Position numbers and translations under genes: made by a program
Origin: Oncomelania hupensis
Lineage: Eukaryota; Mollusca; Gastropoda; Littorinimorpha; Pomatiopsidae
DNA: 64,000 nt
Assembly: GCA_036898135.1 (NCBI GenBank)
Contig: CM072511.1
Coordinates: 73,990,119-74,054,118 of the forward strand
Reading direction: 5' to 3'
Notes under the pieces: model-generated
Database searches by the model: none
Told to the model about the DNA's origin: nothing
The model's input: the letters and a program-made list of their open reading frames with translations, nothing else
Shown: positions 21,735 to 32,868 of the stretch, piece by piece
Layout of the letters: each line of letters starts with the position of its first letter
Numbering within the stretch: the first letter of the stretch is position 1

Positions 21735-22472
21735 CGAATTAAAAATTTGGGACTCAGAGTACCAGTACTTATTTAAACATATCCGTTGTTAATGAATAAA
21801 AAAGAGGGAATTAAAGTTCTGTTTTATTAAAATGTGTTTGAATTTTTTTTATGTGCGATTGTTTATTATGTATTAGGACCCTCACATTTCAGACAGGACC
21901 CTCACTTTTTAAAAGTTAAGGGTCCTGTTTACCCTCAGAGAAAAAAGTTAATTTCGCGCCCTGCACACCCAACATCAAAGCGTGAGTTGATTGAGTCACT
22001 GATTGCAGCCTGGAACCACATTGTCACCCATGATCACCTCATCAAACTGGTGCATTCAATGCCGACTCGATGCCGTCTCGTGATCAAGAGCATGGGCTGG
22101 CCCACCAAATATTGAGCCATTACTGATACACAAAAAGGCTTTTTTTTTTTAAAGGCCATCTATGCAAATACAAAGAAATATAAAGAATATATCACGGTAT
22201 TTTAAAGTATGCTAAATTATTTGACATAATTAAACAGTGTTGCACATTATGTGATTTATGCAAAAATAGATTAAAATGCAAACCTTAACAAATAAAATTA
22301 AAATATTATGTCCAAGGGTGCATAACAATGTTAATTTTATAGTCAAGTATATCCCTTTTAACATTGCATGCAGATAAATGTTGAGGGTCAAATAAAAAAT
22401 TCAAATTAAACGTCAGAATGTTGAAAAAATGCGAAAGTTGCAAGTGGTTCCAAACTTATGCACACCACTGTA

Positions 22473-24417
22473 TAATAAGCTGTGAAGCTATTATGAAGAA
22501 AATGGAAAGAATTGTTTTCTATGGATTTTGTAACTGGGTTGCAGAAGAATCCATTGTTTGAGGGTAAATTGTGTAAATACCGTATTTGTTCAGGTAATTA
22601 TTATATGGTGGTACAGTTTATAATTATGATGCTATGTTGTATTCATTCATATGTGGAGATATGGGGCTGAAATAGAAATGTAATTCAGTTGTATAATTTA
22701 TGCTAATGATGAATGAATGTGTAGTAAATCTGTTATAAATTGAAAGTGAGCTGCGATTATAAAGTTTGGCTCATAGCCAATTGTGATGTAGGCTACAAAT
22801 TGTGTGTACGGTGTTTGAAGTGGCTATAGGTATTGTCATAAGAATTGTGACAATAGTGACTGTATCAGTGAGGAGGCATAGGGAAGATGTTCTACGAAAG
22901 GGAAAGATCTTCAAGCACTCTGCAATGTAATAATGTGCCAGATACGCATATAGACTCTTTAAGCGAAAGTCAGAGCATAAATTTACAACTGTATAAATGT
23001 TGTACACAGCGGCCGGTTTGGAGTAGCAATCTTCCTGGTATGTTGCTGGTGGAGATGACCCTGTGACGTCCGTCTACAAAAACGGATGTGGTCTCCGTCA
23101 TCACCAGCTATCTCTCCTTTGACCAACCATCACTGGCGCAGATGTGCGCAACGGTGGGCAAAGAAAGTCTTCAGACAGGAGCTACGGGATCACCTACAGT
23201 GTTCCCCAAGGGTAGCCATTTGTTCATAGCGTCAGCTGTGTATACCACATCTAGTGAATGTCTGCGAGGACAGTGAGTAAAACCATAATTACTTAATGTT
23301 GGGAGACCAGGAATTTTCAACTTCAGTGTGTCATTAATGACAGTGAATATTTATAAAAAGGTGTGGCAAGTGACATCTCGAGAGAGATAATGACCTCCTT
23401 ATAAGCCACTGATTATTGTTTGCAACTTCGTAATTGTATTATGTATAAGAAATGTGTGATTTCATGTGATTATATGTATGAATGGGAAATAGTGAATGTT
23501 ACACTCGATTCGATGTTGGTGTTTTTCTTTATCAGTATATGATTCAGCCCCAATGCTGAATTCCTGATAAGGTGTAACTCAGATTCGTTTATCCACGCAG
23601 CCTGCTCACTCAGCAACAAGACACGGAGTCGACGTATGAAGTTTTCCACTTTTATTCAGCACACATCAACACTGCATACAATCACTTTCCACTTTCAACT
23701 TTTTACTTTCAACACTCTATCAACAATAATAACTCCTCAAAATAGTGCAGCACATAATTATATAGTCTCTCTCTCTTTTCCCGAACAATTTAGAACACGG
23801 TAGAGTAGAATGACGCACTACAGCCAATCAAATAAAAGATCGTCATCACTGACTTACGTCATACATCTCTCTACACATACCCGGAACGTTCTCTTACTTC
23901 GACATTTATCGGGAAATTTCTATCGAGAGTAAACACGCAGATCCAGAGAATTCTCCAATAATATCGACTAACGCAAATTATCAACGTTATACAAAGCCTC
24001 TCCTAACAACAATGCAAACTCAAATCAAAGGTAAATAAACTCTATTATTGAATACTTTGCAAAACGAAATGATTAGATCTATCGTGCGCGTTTCAGACAT
24101 ACTACCATTCGCGTTTCAACGTAACAGTGAAACAGAAGGGCAAAGAGAGATAACTAACAGCGTAGACTTTGTCCTTGTTTGTAAGCACGTGTGCGTTGGT
24201 GGATAAAAATCTACAGTAAACAAGAGACAGAACATGCATCCTTAAACTGAAAGTCAGATAAACACAGGCACACACCAGTCTGACCATTTGTGTACATTGG
24301 CTGCATAAAAAATGTGTATTTTGTGTAATGTCAGATTTCGCGCAACTCTCACCATCTGATCAAAGAATTATTGTCATGAAAACTGTCACATTCACAAAAC
24401 ATCAATTCATACTAATT
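22473..24417. other. Unassigned intronic sequence
   Basis: About 1.9 kb between the Tc1 element and RTE copy D. No convincing exon or recognised element. 23590-24060 is compositionally distinct (many CACTTTCAAC-like words) and could be part of an LTR, but no ends were found. 17986-18235, on the other side of the Tc1 element, is equally unassigned. Confidence 0.4.
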
Positions 24418-24428
24418 CCTATCCTATC

Positions 24429-25343
24429 CTATCCTGTCCCATAACCCGAAGGTCGTAGGGGCACCACAGATGATCGCTTAACCAGCATACTCCATCTTTC
24501 TCTGTCCTCAGCAGCCCTCATGGCTTCGCTCAGTGTCAAACCAGTCCATTCTCGAATGTTGTCCTCCCACCTCTTTTTCGGTCTCCCCCTTCTTCTACCT
24601 CCTTGCACTGTGCCTTGCAGAATGGTCTTTGCAAGGCCTGATGATCTGGTGACGTGGCCATACCATCGGAGTTTCCGTTTCTTCACCACTGTGAGCAGGT
24701 CATCGTGTTGTCCAATGGCTTGTGTGATGGTCTGTCGGACTTCAACGTTGGTGATGTGTTGGGTATAGGAAATGCACAGAAGTCTTCTGTAGCACCTCAT
24801 CTCCATGCTTTGTATTCTTCGTTGGAGATCTGCTGTGAGGGTCCATGCTTCGCAAGCATATAGGAAGATGGAGATGACCAGAGAGCGCAGCAGTCTTACT
24901 TTGGAATGTATACTGATGGTTCTGTCTTTCCAAATGGGCTTCAACCTTGTCAGGGCAGCAGTTGTTTGTGCAATCCTGGAGAGGACTTCCTGTCGAGACC
25001 CATTGTCTGACACAATGGCTCCTAAATATTTGAAGCTGTGCACTGTGTTGAGGGATTGGCCTTGTACTTTGATGTCCGTGTTGATGCCATTGGTGTTGTT
25101 GGTCATCATTTTGGTCTTCTCTGCACTTATTTCCATTCCATAAGCTCTGGAGGTGGTGTCAAGCCTCTGTACAAGCTGTTCAAGTTCTTGTTCCTCTCCA
25201 GCCAATCCATCAATATCATCCGCAAAACGAAGATTGGAGATTGCTCTGCCCCCTATATGCTGACTGTGCCTTCGTGATCTGCAAGAGCATCTGACATGAT
25301 GCGCTCTAGGAAGATGTTGAAGAGTGTTGGGGAGAGTAGGCAT
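24429..25343 (-). CDS. RTE reverse transcriptase, C-terminal half
   Basis: A 304-codon open frame with the catalytic box FADDIDGLAGEEQELEQL, then MEISAEKTKMM, the thumb region SFKYLGAIVSDNGS, and the C-terminal LRWYGHVTRSSGLAKTIL and RPKKRWEDNIREW. The last two are hallmarks of the C-terminal region of invertebrate RTE-like LINEs. The protein would copy LINE RNA at the nicked target. It overlaps the next piece (25253-26473) in a different frame, so the original ORF is broken near 25260-25340. Confidence 0.88.
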   Translation of the reverse strand: MPTLPNTLQHLPRAHHVRCSCRSRRHSQHIGGRAISNLRFADDIDGLAGEEQELEQLVQRLDTTSRAYGMEISAEKTKMMTNNTNGINTDIKVQGQSLNTVHSFKYLGAIVSDNGSRQEVLSRIAQTTAALTRLKPIWKDRTISIHSKVRLLRSLVISIFLYACEAWTLTADLQRRIQSMEMRCYRRLLCISYTQHITNVEVRQTITQAIGQHDDLLTVVKKRKLRWYGHVTRSSGLAKTILQGTVQGGRRRGRPKKRWEDNIREWTGLTLSEAMRAAEDRERWSMLVKRSSVVPLRPSGYGTG

Positions 25344-26473
25344 CCTTGACGCACACCGATTTTTGTTCTGAACCAGTTCCCGATGACGCTGTTATGGAGG
25401 ACTGCACTGGTAGCCTTGTCATACAGGCTTTTGATGACTTCTATAATTTTAGGGCTGATGTTGTACACTTTCATGGTTGCCCATAGAGCTGCATGCCAGA
25501 CTCGGTCAAATGCCTTCTTGAAGTCTATGAACACATGATATAGATGTTGTTGGTGCTGTAGGTATTTCTCACAGATTATTCTGAGGTTGAAAATCTGTTC
25601 AGTGGTACTTCGCCCTGCCATGAATCCTGCTTGTTCTTCAGCTATGATTTGTTCAGCTTGTGGTTTCAACCTGTTGAGTATTATTTTCAGGAGGACCTTG
25701 CTGAGATGGCTGATGAGGCTGATGGTGCGGTAATTTTCACACTCCTGAAGGTTACCTTTTTTGGGAAGAGTGATGACAAGCGACTGGGTCCATGGTGTAG
25801 GCCATTCCCCACTCTGCCAGATCTTGTTACAGATAATGGTGAGAGCATCAGTCATCGCTTCTCCTCCTGCTTGTAGCAGTTCCGCTGGTATGTTGTCCAC
25901 TCCCGCTGACTTCCCTTTCTTCAGCGATTGCACTGCTGCCTCAACTTCTTCCCGGAGAATTGGGAGGATTTCTTCTTCTTCTCTGCTCTCGGGACATGCT
26001 AGAACTGATGGGTCTCCATTTGGTGTATGGTTGTAAAGGTCAGAGCAGTACTCTGTCCATCTGTCCAAGACTTCTTGTTCTTCTGTAAGGCAAATGCCAG
26101 ACTTGCTTTGGATAGTGGAGACTTTGGGCTGTTTAACACTTGTCAGCCGCTTCACAGTCTCGTAGGCCTTCTTGCTGTTGTTCTTGTTCAGATTGTTCTC
26201 TATATCCTGGCATTGATCTTCTATCCAGTTCTCCTTTGCTGTGCGCATGCCTTTTCGGATGTCATTGTTGATTTTTCGGTAGACATCAGCTCCCTGTGAG
26301 GTGTTCTTTTTCTTTTTTAACTCTCTTCGTTTATCACACAGATCCAAAAGTTCAGGTGTGATCCACGGCTTCTTCTTTGGTCGGTGCTTGCCAAGGATCT
26401 CAGTGGCGGCATCTGTTACAACTGAGTTGAAGGTATTGGTCATGGTGTTGACATCTACTTCGCCTGCCCCCAA
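25253..26473 (-). CDS. RTE linker and reverse transcriptase N-terminal half
   Basis: A 406-codon open frame. It begins downstream of the endonuclease, passes through a basic linker (KKPWITPELLDLCDKRRELK) and the fingers, with KGKSAGVDNIPAELLQAGG, then EQAGFMAGRSTTEQIFNLR, VFIDFKKAFDRVWHAALWA (first catalytic Asp region) and IGVRQGCLLSPTLFNIFLER. These are reverse transcriptase blocks 1 to 4. It needs a frame change to reach the FADD box at 24429-25343. Confidence 0.88.
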   Translation of the reverse strand: MGAGEVDVNTMTNTFNSVVTDAATEILGKHRPKKKPWITPELLDLCDKRRELKKKKNTSQGADVYRKINNDIRKGMRTAKENWIEDQCQDIENNLNKNNSKKAYETVKRLTSVKQPKVSTIQSKSGICLTEEQEVLDRWTEYCSDLYNHTPNGDPSVLACPESREEEEILPILREEVEAAVQSLKKGKSAGVDNIPAELLQAGGEAMTDALTIICNKIWQSGEWPTPWTQSLVITLPKKGNLQECENYRTISLISHLSKVLLKIILNRLKPQAEQIIAEEQAGFMAGRSTTEQIFNLRIICEKYLQHQQHLYHVFIDFKKAFDRVWHAALWATMKVYNISPKIIEVIKSLYDKATSAVLHNSVIGNWFRTKIGVRQGCLLSPTLFNIFLERIMSDALADHEGTVSI

Positions 26474-27215
26474 AATAATGTGGCCTGAAATATTTTTGCC
26501 ACCTCCGGGTCTTGCAGTTTGTCCAGGTCGAACTTCAGCCTAGTGCACTTTGCTGTATTTACTCTCTTCAAATGGAGCCGGAAAGACATCATCACGAGAT
26601 CGTGGTCACTTCCAATGTCTGCTCCTGGAAAAGTGCGTGTCCTGCCAATGTTGATGCTTGATCTGAAGCGTTTCTTGACCATGATGTAGTCGATCTGGTT
26701 GTGATGTTCCCCGCCGGGACTGTGCCATGTCCATCGTCTGGATTTTTTGTGGAGACCAAGCGTGTTTGCCAGTACCAGATTGTTGTATCTGGCAAACTCC
26801 AATAGCCTCAGACCCCTGTCATTTGTCTCGTTGTTGCAGTGGAGTCCGCATGTGTCTCCCCAGTTGTGGTGCGCATCTTGGCCAACCTTGGCATTCCAGT
26901 CGCCTTGCACTATGACTATGTCCTTCTTCGGCACTTGGTCAAGGGCCGCCTGTATATTTTCATAAAAATCCTCCACTTCGCTGTCTTCATAGTCTGATGT
27001 TGGAGCATAGGCCTGGATGATGGTAATGTTGAAAGGGGTTGCTCTCAGACGGATGGTAATGAGTCTACTGGAGACTGGGCGGCAACCCATGACAGTGGCT
27101 AGAATGTTCTTGTGGACCAAGAATCCAACGCCGTGTTCATGCCTGTCATCTCTACCGCTGAAATAGAGCTTGTGGCCTTGGTCAGTCGTTGTTTCACCTA
27201 GGCCTTTCCAGCGCA
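26455..27215 (-). CDS. RTE apurinic-like endonuclease
   Basis: An open frame encoding most of an APE-type endonuclease: AYAPTSDYEDSEVEDFYENI, GDWNAKVGQDAH (catalytic D/N), KSRRWTWHSPGGEHHNQIDY and SDHDLVMMSF (catalytic SDH). The enzyme nicks target DNA to prime reverse transcription. The N-terminus is incomplete; coding similarity extends to about 27255 (HYRWNVLGISELRWKG) upstream of the first Met at 27120. A frame change separates it from the linker. Confidence 0.88.
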
Positions 27216-27391
27216 GTTCGCTGATACCTAGAACGTTCCATCGATAGTGGTCCAGCTCACCATTTTAATCCTCATGAAACAAAATAATATAGAACTCAAC
27301 AAGTTATGGTCACAAATGCACACTAATATATTATTTTTTGTGTTGTATTTTACCCCAAAAGATCTTCATATTGTCCAACAATTAATTAATA

Positions 27392-27394
<3 letters not shown>

Positions 27395-27487
<93 letters not shown>
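27395..27487. repeat. (AT)n microsatellite
   Basis: AT array left of hAT copy 2. With 29978-30061 it shows that this hAT landed inside an AT array (flanks ATATA on both sides). Confidence 0.95.
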
Positions 27488-27490
<3 letters not shown>

Positions 27491-27716
27491 GGCGCGAAAT
27501 TAACTTTTTTCTTTGAGGGTAAACAGGACCCTTAACTTTTAAAAAGTGAGGGTCCTGTCTGAAATGTGAGGGTCCTAATACATAATAAACAATCGCACAT
27601 AAAAAAAATTCAAACACATTTTAATAAAACAGAACTTTAATTCCCTCTTTTTTATTCATTAACAACGGATATGTTTAAATAAGTACTGGTACTCTGAGTC
27701 CCAAATTTTTAATTCG

Positions 27717-27773
<57 letters not shown>

Positions 27774-27839
27774 ATTCTTTTTACTCTTTTTGTATAAAAA
27801 TGTTTTGATTAATTACTTTCTCATTTAAAGTGTATTAAT

Positions 27840-27893
27840 AATGTTAATACGTTAAGCTGCTTCATCATGAAGCAGCTTAACGTATTAACATTA
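27840..27893. repeat. Short perfect palindrome (local inverted duplication)
   Basis: ATGTTAATACGTTAAGCTGC followed by TTCATCATGAA and the inverted arm GCAGCTTAACGTATTAACAT. Copy 1 (21578-21603) has only one arm, so the second arm was added in copy 2. Confidence 0.9.
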
Positions 27894-28754
27894 TCATCTG
27901 AAACAAAATAAGCTTTAAAATAATGTTAGTTTTATCCCAACTTTTTTTAATTAGAAAAATCATATGAACACAGAAAATGACTATAACAGAAAATACTTTA
28001 AACATTCTGAAACCTTTTACCTGAGGCCTTTTTAATGAAAAAAAAATCGAAGGTAAGCAGAAAAAAACTGTTCTAGTACATACATGACGTCTATGTTTAT
28101 TGGTAAAAAACAGTCAGCCAGCCCACAATAATGAAAAACATGACTAATTTTTAAAAAAAAAAGTTTCTACAGTAATTTAAAATAAGTTTCAATGTTATTG
28201 GAACACAAAATAGCTCATTTGGCTTTAAAATAATGTTGTTGTATCTCAAACTTTTCTTCTGTAGAAAAAGTCTTGGAAATGTTCTAGATTTGAAAAAAAA
28301 ACGAGAGTAAAATATGTAAGTTTTTATTGTCTTTCACTTGCATGAACTGCAAACAAAACATTGCACAAACAAAATAGGCAGCATCTTTATACACATTTAC
28401 CAGTCTTTGTTGACTTCCACTGTAGACTCTTTTATTTTCTTTCCACTTCAGCTATTGCATGAGCAAAGATTTGACATGACTTGTCATTGCGATATGTTTG
28501 ACCCATGTCTAGTCCATTATCTTCTTGAAGATCGCAATGCCAAACAAAATCTTTGAATGGCCTTCCATTTTTGCACAATGCATGGGTAGTTCATCTGCAC
28601 ATCTTTCTCTAGATACTTCACAGCTCTTGCAGCTTCACTATCTTGTACTGGCTGCACCTCCGCCTCTTCTTTTTTAACGTTTGTTTTATGAGAGTCTGTG
28701 CATTCATGCCTTGAGAGAGAATAGCTTAGAAAAATCGTTGATCCAGTAATATAG

Positions 28755-29310
28755 CAGGGGTGAGATTTAACCCAGGAGACTAACTAGCCCGCCGGGCTAG
28801 CTAGTAAATAAAGTGAGGTAGCCCGCATGGTTTTTAGGCAGCCCTGACAATCGTTCAGTTCAATACTGCTGCATGAGCTGGAGTCTGTTGATCACGTTGA
28901 GGGTGCTTGCCTCTCAGGATGATCGGGTGAGTCTTGTAGCTACAGGGTTCGGACGTGGTGAGGTAGATTCTAGAAATAAAGTTCCACATTTTCGGATCAA
29001 CAATCGTCACATTGACAATACACGTAATTTGTAGCGAGTGTCTTTTTCACAAACAAAGCAGTCAGCGCGCTTGGCGTGAAAGGGAAGTAGGCAAAGGGAA
29101 ATAACGCTCGCATATGCTTCATACTCGTAGCAGACGAACAGTGACCTAAAAACGCTCTCGCTTCGGACCGAGCTTCTAAAAGTCTGCAAGTACATGTAGT
29201 ATCTTTTTTTTTTTAGGTTGCCAGGCGGGCTGGCTCAATTATAAAGTGAGGTCGCCCGAGCCGGTTTTAAGTCGCCTCGGGCGACCGGCGACCGCTAAAT
29301 CTCACCCCTG
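28755..29310. mobile_element. hAT-type MITE with an empty site in the window
   Basis: Ends CAGGGGTGAGATTTA and TAAATCTCACCCCTG, a perfect 15-bp inverted repeat, with TATAG at 28750-28754 and 29311-29315. The inverse copy at 20701-20705 has a single CTATA and no insertion, giving direct proof of a 5-bp target duplication. Internal GCCCGCCGGGCTAGCTAG and GTCGCCCGAG motifs form GC-rich subterminal repeats. No coding content. Confidence 0.92.
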
Positions 29311-29974
29311 TATAGTTGTCTTTACCTTGCGCAAATGCTTGGTTTCCTCGTTTTTTGGCCTGATTTTTGCACGGCTCACAGAATAGATCAACACTTCGAC
29401 ACCATCTTCTCGCCGAATTTTTCTGTGCCACGGAAATTTCTTAGACCATTCGTCTTGGTAGCTTCTGCTACGTTTTGCTTGCTCGTACTGCTTTTGTTTT
29501 TTCTTCCTTTCATCGTCGTTTTCTGTCGAGGCAGGTCTTTTTCCAAAAATGGAAAAGTATTTGCTCTTCTCACTAGCCATTTTCGGGATTCATAGTGAAA
29601 GCAGACGCTCGACAGTGAAAATACGAACAGCCCATTGATTGGCCAAAAAGCGTGACTCCGAGCCAATAAAAAAGACGTACTTAATATTATTCAAGGGTAA
29701 TAACTCGAGTGACAAATACCTCGCATCCATAGCAACATATAACGCGATGGTTACTCGACATCGATTTTCGAAGATTTATTATTGCCTTCTACTTTTCACT
29801 CAAAAATAATTTTTGCATCGAAGATTTTTTTCAGTAAAAATGAATTGATTACTCAACTTTGTAACGTAGTTGACATTTTTTTTGCGGGTAAATCGGGCAC
29901 GCTAGAAATGAAAAGAGCGGGTCCGAATCAACATTTGAGGGTAATTCGCCCCGGACCCGCCTTAATTTCGCGCC

Positions 29975-29977
<3 letters not shown>

Positions 29978-30061
<84 letters not shown>
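29978..30061. repeat. (AT)n microsatellite
   Basis: AT run between hAT copy 2 and the LINE 5' end. Confidence 0.95.
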
Positions 30062-30064
<3 letters not shown>

Positions 30065-30249
30065 TCATTATTTTCGTATATTCTGCTGAAACTGGCAACA
30101 CTTTTTGTTTCCTGAGCATACTAGAGTGTTCTGCATTTTGTTGTGTAAATACAGTGCCTTTTTATCCACTTTGTATTAATTTTAGACACCTGAGCCACTT
30201 TTGGGAAAAACGTGTTTTATTTTTATGTGAGGGTTACCCACTTTGAACA

Positions 30250-31253
30250 GTGCGTGATGACACTGTGATTCATGTTGACGGTGCTGGCACTGATGGTAAT
30301 GATGGTGTGACTGATGAGGCTGGTGGTGGCATAGATAAATATGAACCTAAAAACTTCCTATCTTTTCTAGCCTTAAACGTTTGTGGTGTTCGAAGTAAGT
30401 TGCTGTCCCCCGATTTTGTGCAGCTTGTTGCAGGTTATGATATTGTGCTTTTATCTGAAACAAAACTTGACGACGCTGATCATATCTGCATCCCTGGGAT
30501 ACAATATTTTACAAAAACAGAAGTAAATTCAAGAGGAAGTCTGGGGGCCTAGTTCTCTGTGTAAAAGACAACATTTCTCAGTATGTTAGCGTGATTGAAT
30601 CTAATAATAGACAGGATAAAGTAGATACGTCAGTATTATCTTATTATAAATTTGTTGACTATGAATTGAGTCACGATGTTTTATTTTTCCAGCTAGATAA
30701 GTGTTTTATAGGATCATACCTATTATTTGGTGGTGTCTATTTTCCTCCTGAGAACTCTGGTTATTTTGATCGTTGTGCTTTTACAAATCTTGAAAACTCA
30801 ATCGCTTGCTTAAATGCAGACAGATTTAGTTTACTTGGAGATTTTAATGCTAGGACAGGTTGTTTATATGATTTTGATGTGAGTTGCGTGAGTGTTAAAG
30901 CTGATAAAAATAATGTAGATGATCATGGTAATGATGATAGCGATGTTGATGGTAATGATCATGATAATGATGATTTTGATGTTGACGAGTTAAGCCAGAT
31001 GAATGAGCTCATTTTTTATGCCAGTAATATTGTCTTGCCAGAACGTCTCTCTGAAGATAAATTTGAAAACGTAATGGGTCATAATTTAATTAACTTTTGC
31101 AAAATCATGAATGCCTGTATAGTTAATGGCCGAATAGGCCTACCCGATAATAGTAAACAGTTCACTTGTAAAGATGCCAGTGTTGTAGATTATTGTATTA
31201 TCTCAAATAACTTGTTTAAACGCATCTCAGACTTATATTCACGATTTCTGTGA
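30250..31253 (+). pseudogene. LINE endonuclease region
   Basis: Two open frames (30250-30552 and 30591-31253) encode ALNVCGVRSKLLSPDFV, SETKLDDADHICIPG and later SLLGDFNARTGCLYDFDVSC, an APE-type endonuclease. An Asp/Asn-rich insert (DDHGNDDSDVDGNDHDND) lies in the middle and is unusual. A frameshift near 30550 separates the two pieces. Confidence 0.8.
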
Positions 31254-31804
31254 ACTGTATTCAGATGTACACAAAGCAATAACATTAAAACTCTGGATTA
31301 AAAATGTCAATGACGAATTGGCCGAAGAAACAAATAAGAGCAGATCTAACTGTAAAACTGAAGCTATTAATAAACCAAAATGGTACCCAGATAGCAAACA
31401 AAAGTTTGTCAAAAACCTTAACATGGCGGAAGTTACCTTACTAAATTCTTCACTTGACAATATCTTAAATAATAATTCTGTTGTCCTTCATCAAAGTGAT
31501 ATTGATGATATTTGCAATAAAATATGTAACATCATGAGGCAAGCAGCGGACATGATAGGTTTATTTAAAATAAAGAAAAAAAACGCAGAAAACGAATCGA
31601 ACAAATGAAAACCTTCCGTGGTTTGATAGTGAATGTGAAAAGAGTAGGAAAGAATTTCTTAAATCTAAAAATGCTTGTAGGAAAAATACAAACTCATTTC
31701 TTAAGGAAATTAAGCACAAAGGCAAAGCAATTAATAATTATAAAAGACAGTTAAGAATATCATTTAAAAAATATCAATAAAATTTAATTAAGAAAATTAA
31801 AAAA

Positions 31805-32537
31805 TTGAAAAGTAATGATCCAAAATGCTTTTGGAAGCTTCTAAATGGTACAAGCACTGAAAAAAAGGACACATATGGTAAAATAACATGTGAAACGTTT
31901 TTTGAACATTTTAAGAAAATTTCTGATTCCGATGTTGAGAATGACACTCTTGACCAGAATACAAGCATGCACGACACCAAAACACATTTTCTCCTTGATC
32001 AACCCTTCAATGAGGAGGAGGTTAAAGAAGCTATAAGTACTTTAAAAAATAACAAAGCTTGTGGTATAGATTATATAACTAATGAATTGTTGAAGTCAGT
32101 CCCTTATGAATTCATTAAGTTGATAACTAAATACTATAATATCTGGTAAAGTGCCCGAGGATTGGACTATAGGGATTATTAAACCTCTTTATAAGCAGAA
32201 AGGGGGACAAAGACAATGCAAATAATTATCGTGGAATATCTATCTTGAGCTGTTTTGGTAAATTGTTTACAAGCTTAATTAACAAAAGACTAGGTTCTTT
32301 CTTGGAGTCTAATAATGTTCTGGGTGAAGAACAGGCTGGATTTAGGGGTGGATACTCTGTTTCTGATCATATATTTACTTTACACTCTCTTGTAGAATTT
32401 TTCCTATCAAAGAAAAAGCGTTTGTACTGTGTTTTTATTGATTATGAAAAGGCATTTGATTTTGTTAATCGTTCTTTGTTATGGCAGAAATTATTAAATT
32501 CTAATGTAAACGGAAAGATACTCCATATAATAAAAGA
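31805..32537 (+). pseudogene. LINE reverse transcriptase, fingers and palm start
   Basis: Contains EAISTLKNNKACGIDYITNE and then, in another frame, EEQAGFRGGYSVSDHIFTLH and RLYCVFIDYEKAFDFVNRSL with the first catalytic Asp. The sequence stops at the hAT insertion at 32544; the continuation is at 35055, in frame once the hAT and one CTTGTA copy are discounted. Confidence 0.85.
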
Positions 32538-32797
32538 CTTGTACAGTGATCAGGTTGGTTTAGGGAGTCAATAGGTAAATGACTGATTGATAAAAAAATC
32601 AATAGGTCATTTTCAAAATCAATAGGTCAAAAAACTGAATGATCAGAAAATCGATAAGTCCTTTTTTAAATCAATACTTTAAAAAAAAAAATCTGTTATA
32701 TCAACGCCATGGAAAAAACTTTTATTCAATGAACACGAACAGAGACAATTAACGGTTTTTATTTATTTGTTGAACTGAGATCATGTCTATCTCTCTC

Positions 32798-32836
<39 letters not shown>

Positions 32837-32868
32837 GATCAGTTACCACTGAAGTGAACTGTCAACTG

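Larger units (their letters stand above)
18790..21963. mobile_element. Composite hAT element carrying part of a LINE, 5-bp target duplication
   Basis: The outer ends are CAGGGCGCGAAATTAAGGCG (left) and TTAATTTCGCGCCCTG (right), flanked by CACAC on both sides (18785-18789 and 21964-21968). Removing it restores the Tc1 frame. Inside, from left: an extra about 20-bp hAT end, the 5' 1.1 kb of a LINE in inverse orientation (18811-19954), an (AT)n array, then a second hAT end (CAGGGCGCGAAATTAGGGCG, 20039) and the hAT body. The LINE, AT array and hAT in the same arrangement occur in inverse orientation at 27488-31206. Confidence 0.85.
18236..22470 (+). mobile_element. Tc1-like transposon, internally deleted at the 5' end
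   Basis: The right end is a Tc1-type terminus (AAACTTATGCACACCACTG) followed by TA. At the left, TA is followed by CAGTGG and then directly by transposase-like sequence, so most of the left end and N-terminal coding part is missing. The coding region holds the first Asp box (FSDESTFCLF), VMVWGCMAAS, and the third box PDLNPIENLW. The second Asp box region is degenerate. The reading frame is split by the composite hAT at 18790-21963 and ends MGWPTKY at 22115. Confidence 0.8.
24418..27265 (-). mobile_element. RTE-type LINE, copy D, 5'-truncated
   Basis: The best-covered RTE copy in the window. On the minus strand it holds the endonuclease, a linker and reverse transcriptase in order, and ends in a (GGATA)n-type tail (24418-24436). 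The three coding pieces (26455-27215, 25253-26473, 24429-25343) are open but in different frames, so at least two small frameshifts separate them. The 5' end cuts into the endonuclease near 27265. RTE clade assignment rests on the short 3' tail repeat and the endonuclease/RT style. Confidence 0.88.
27488..29977 (-). mobile_element. Internally deleted hAT, copy 2
   Basis: Ends CAGGGCGCGAAATTAA and TTAATTTCGCGCCCTG. It is near-identical, in inverse orientation, to 20039-21963. It carries the same BED/TTF finger coding region (29302-29580, minus, MASEKSKYFSIFGKRP). Differences from copy 1 include a MITE insertion (28755-29310), a small inverted duplication (27840-27893) and a deletion of about 20 bp near 28590. 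Confidence 0.88.

Noticed and set aside
23000..23280. Possible exon around 23040-23270
   Set aside because: Frames are short, with stops, and no consistent splice sites or similarity.
17991..23514. LTR with TGTAAC...GTTACA ends around the Tc1 element
   Set aside because: No matching flanking duplication and no internal LTR features; the ends match by chance over six bases.
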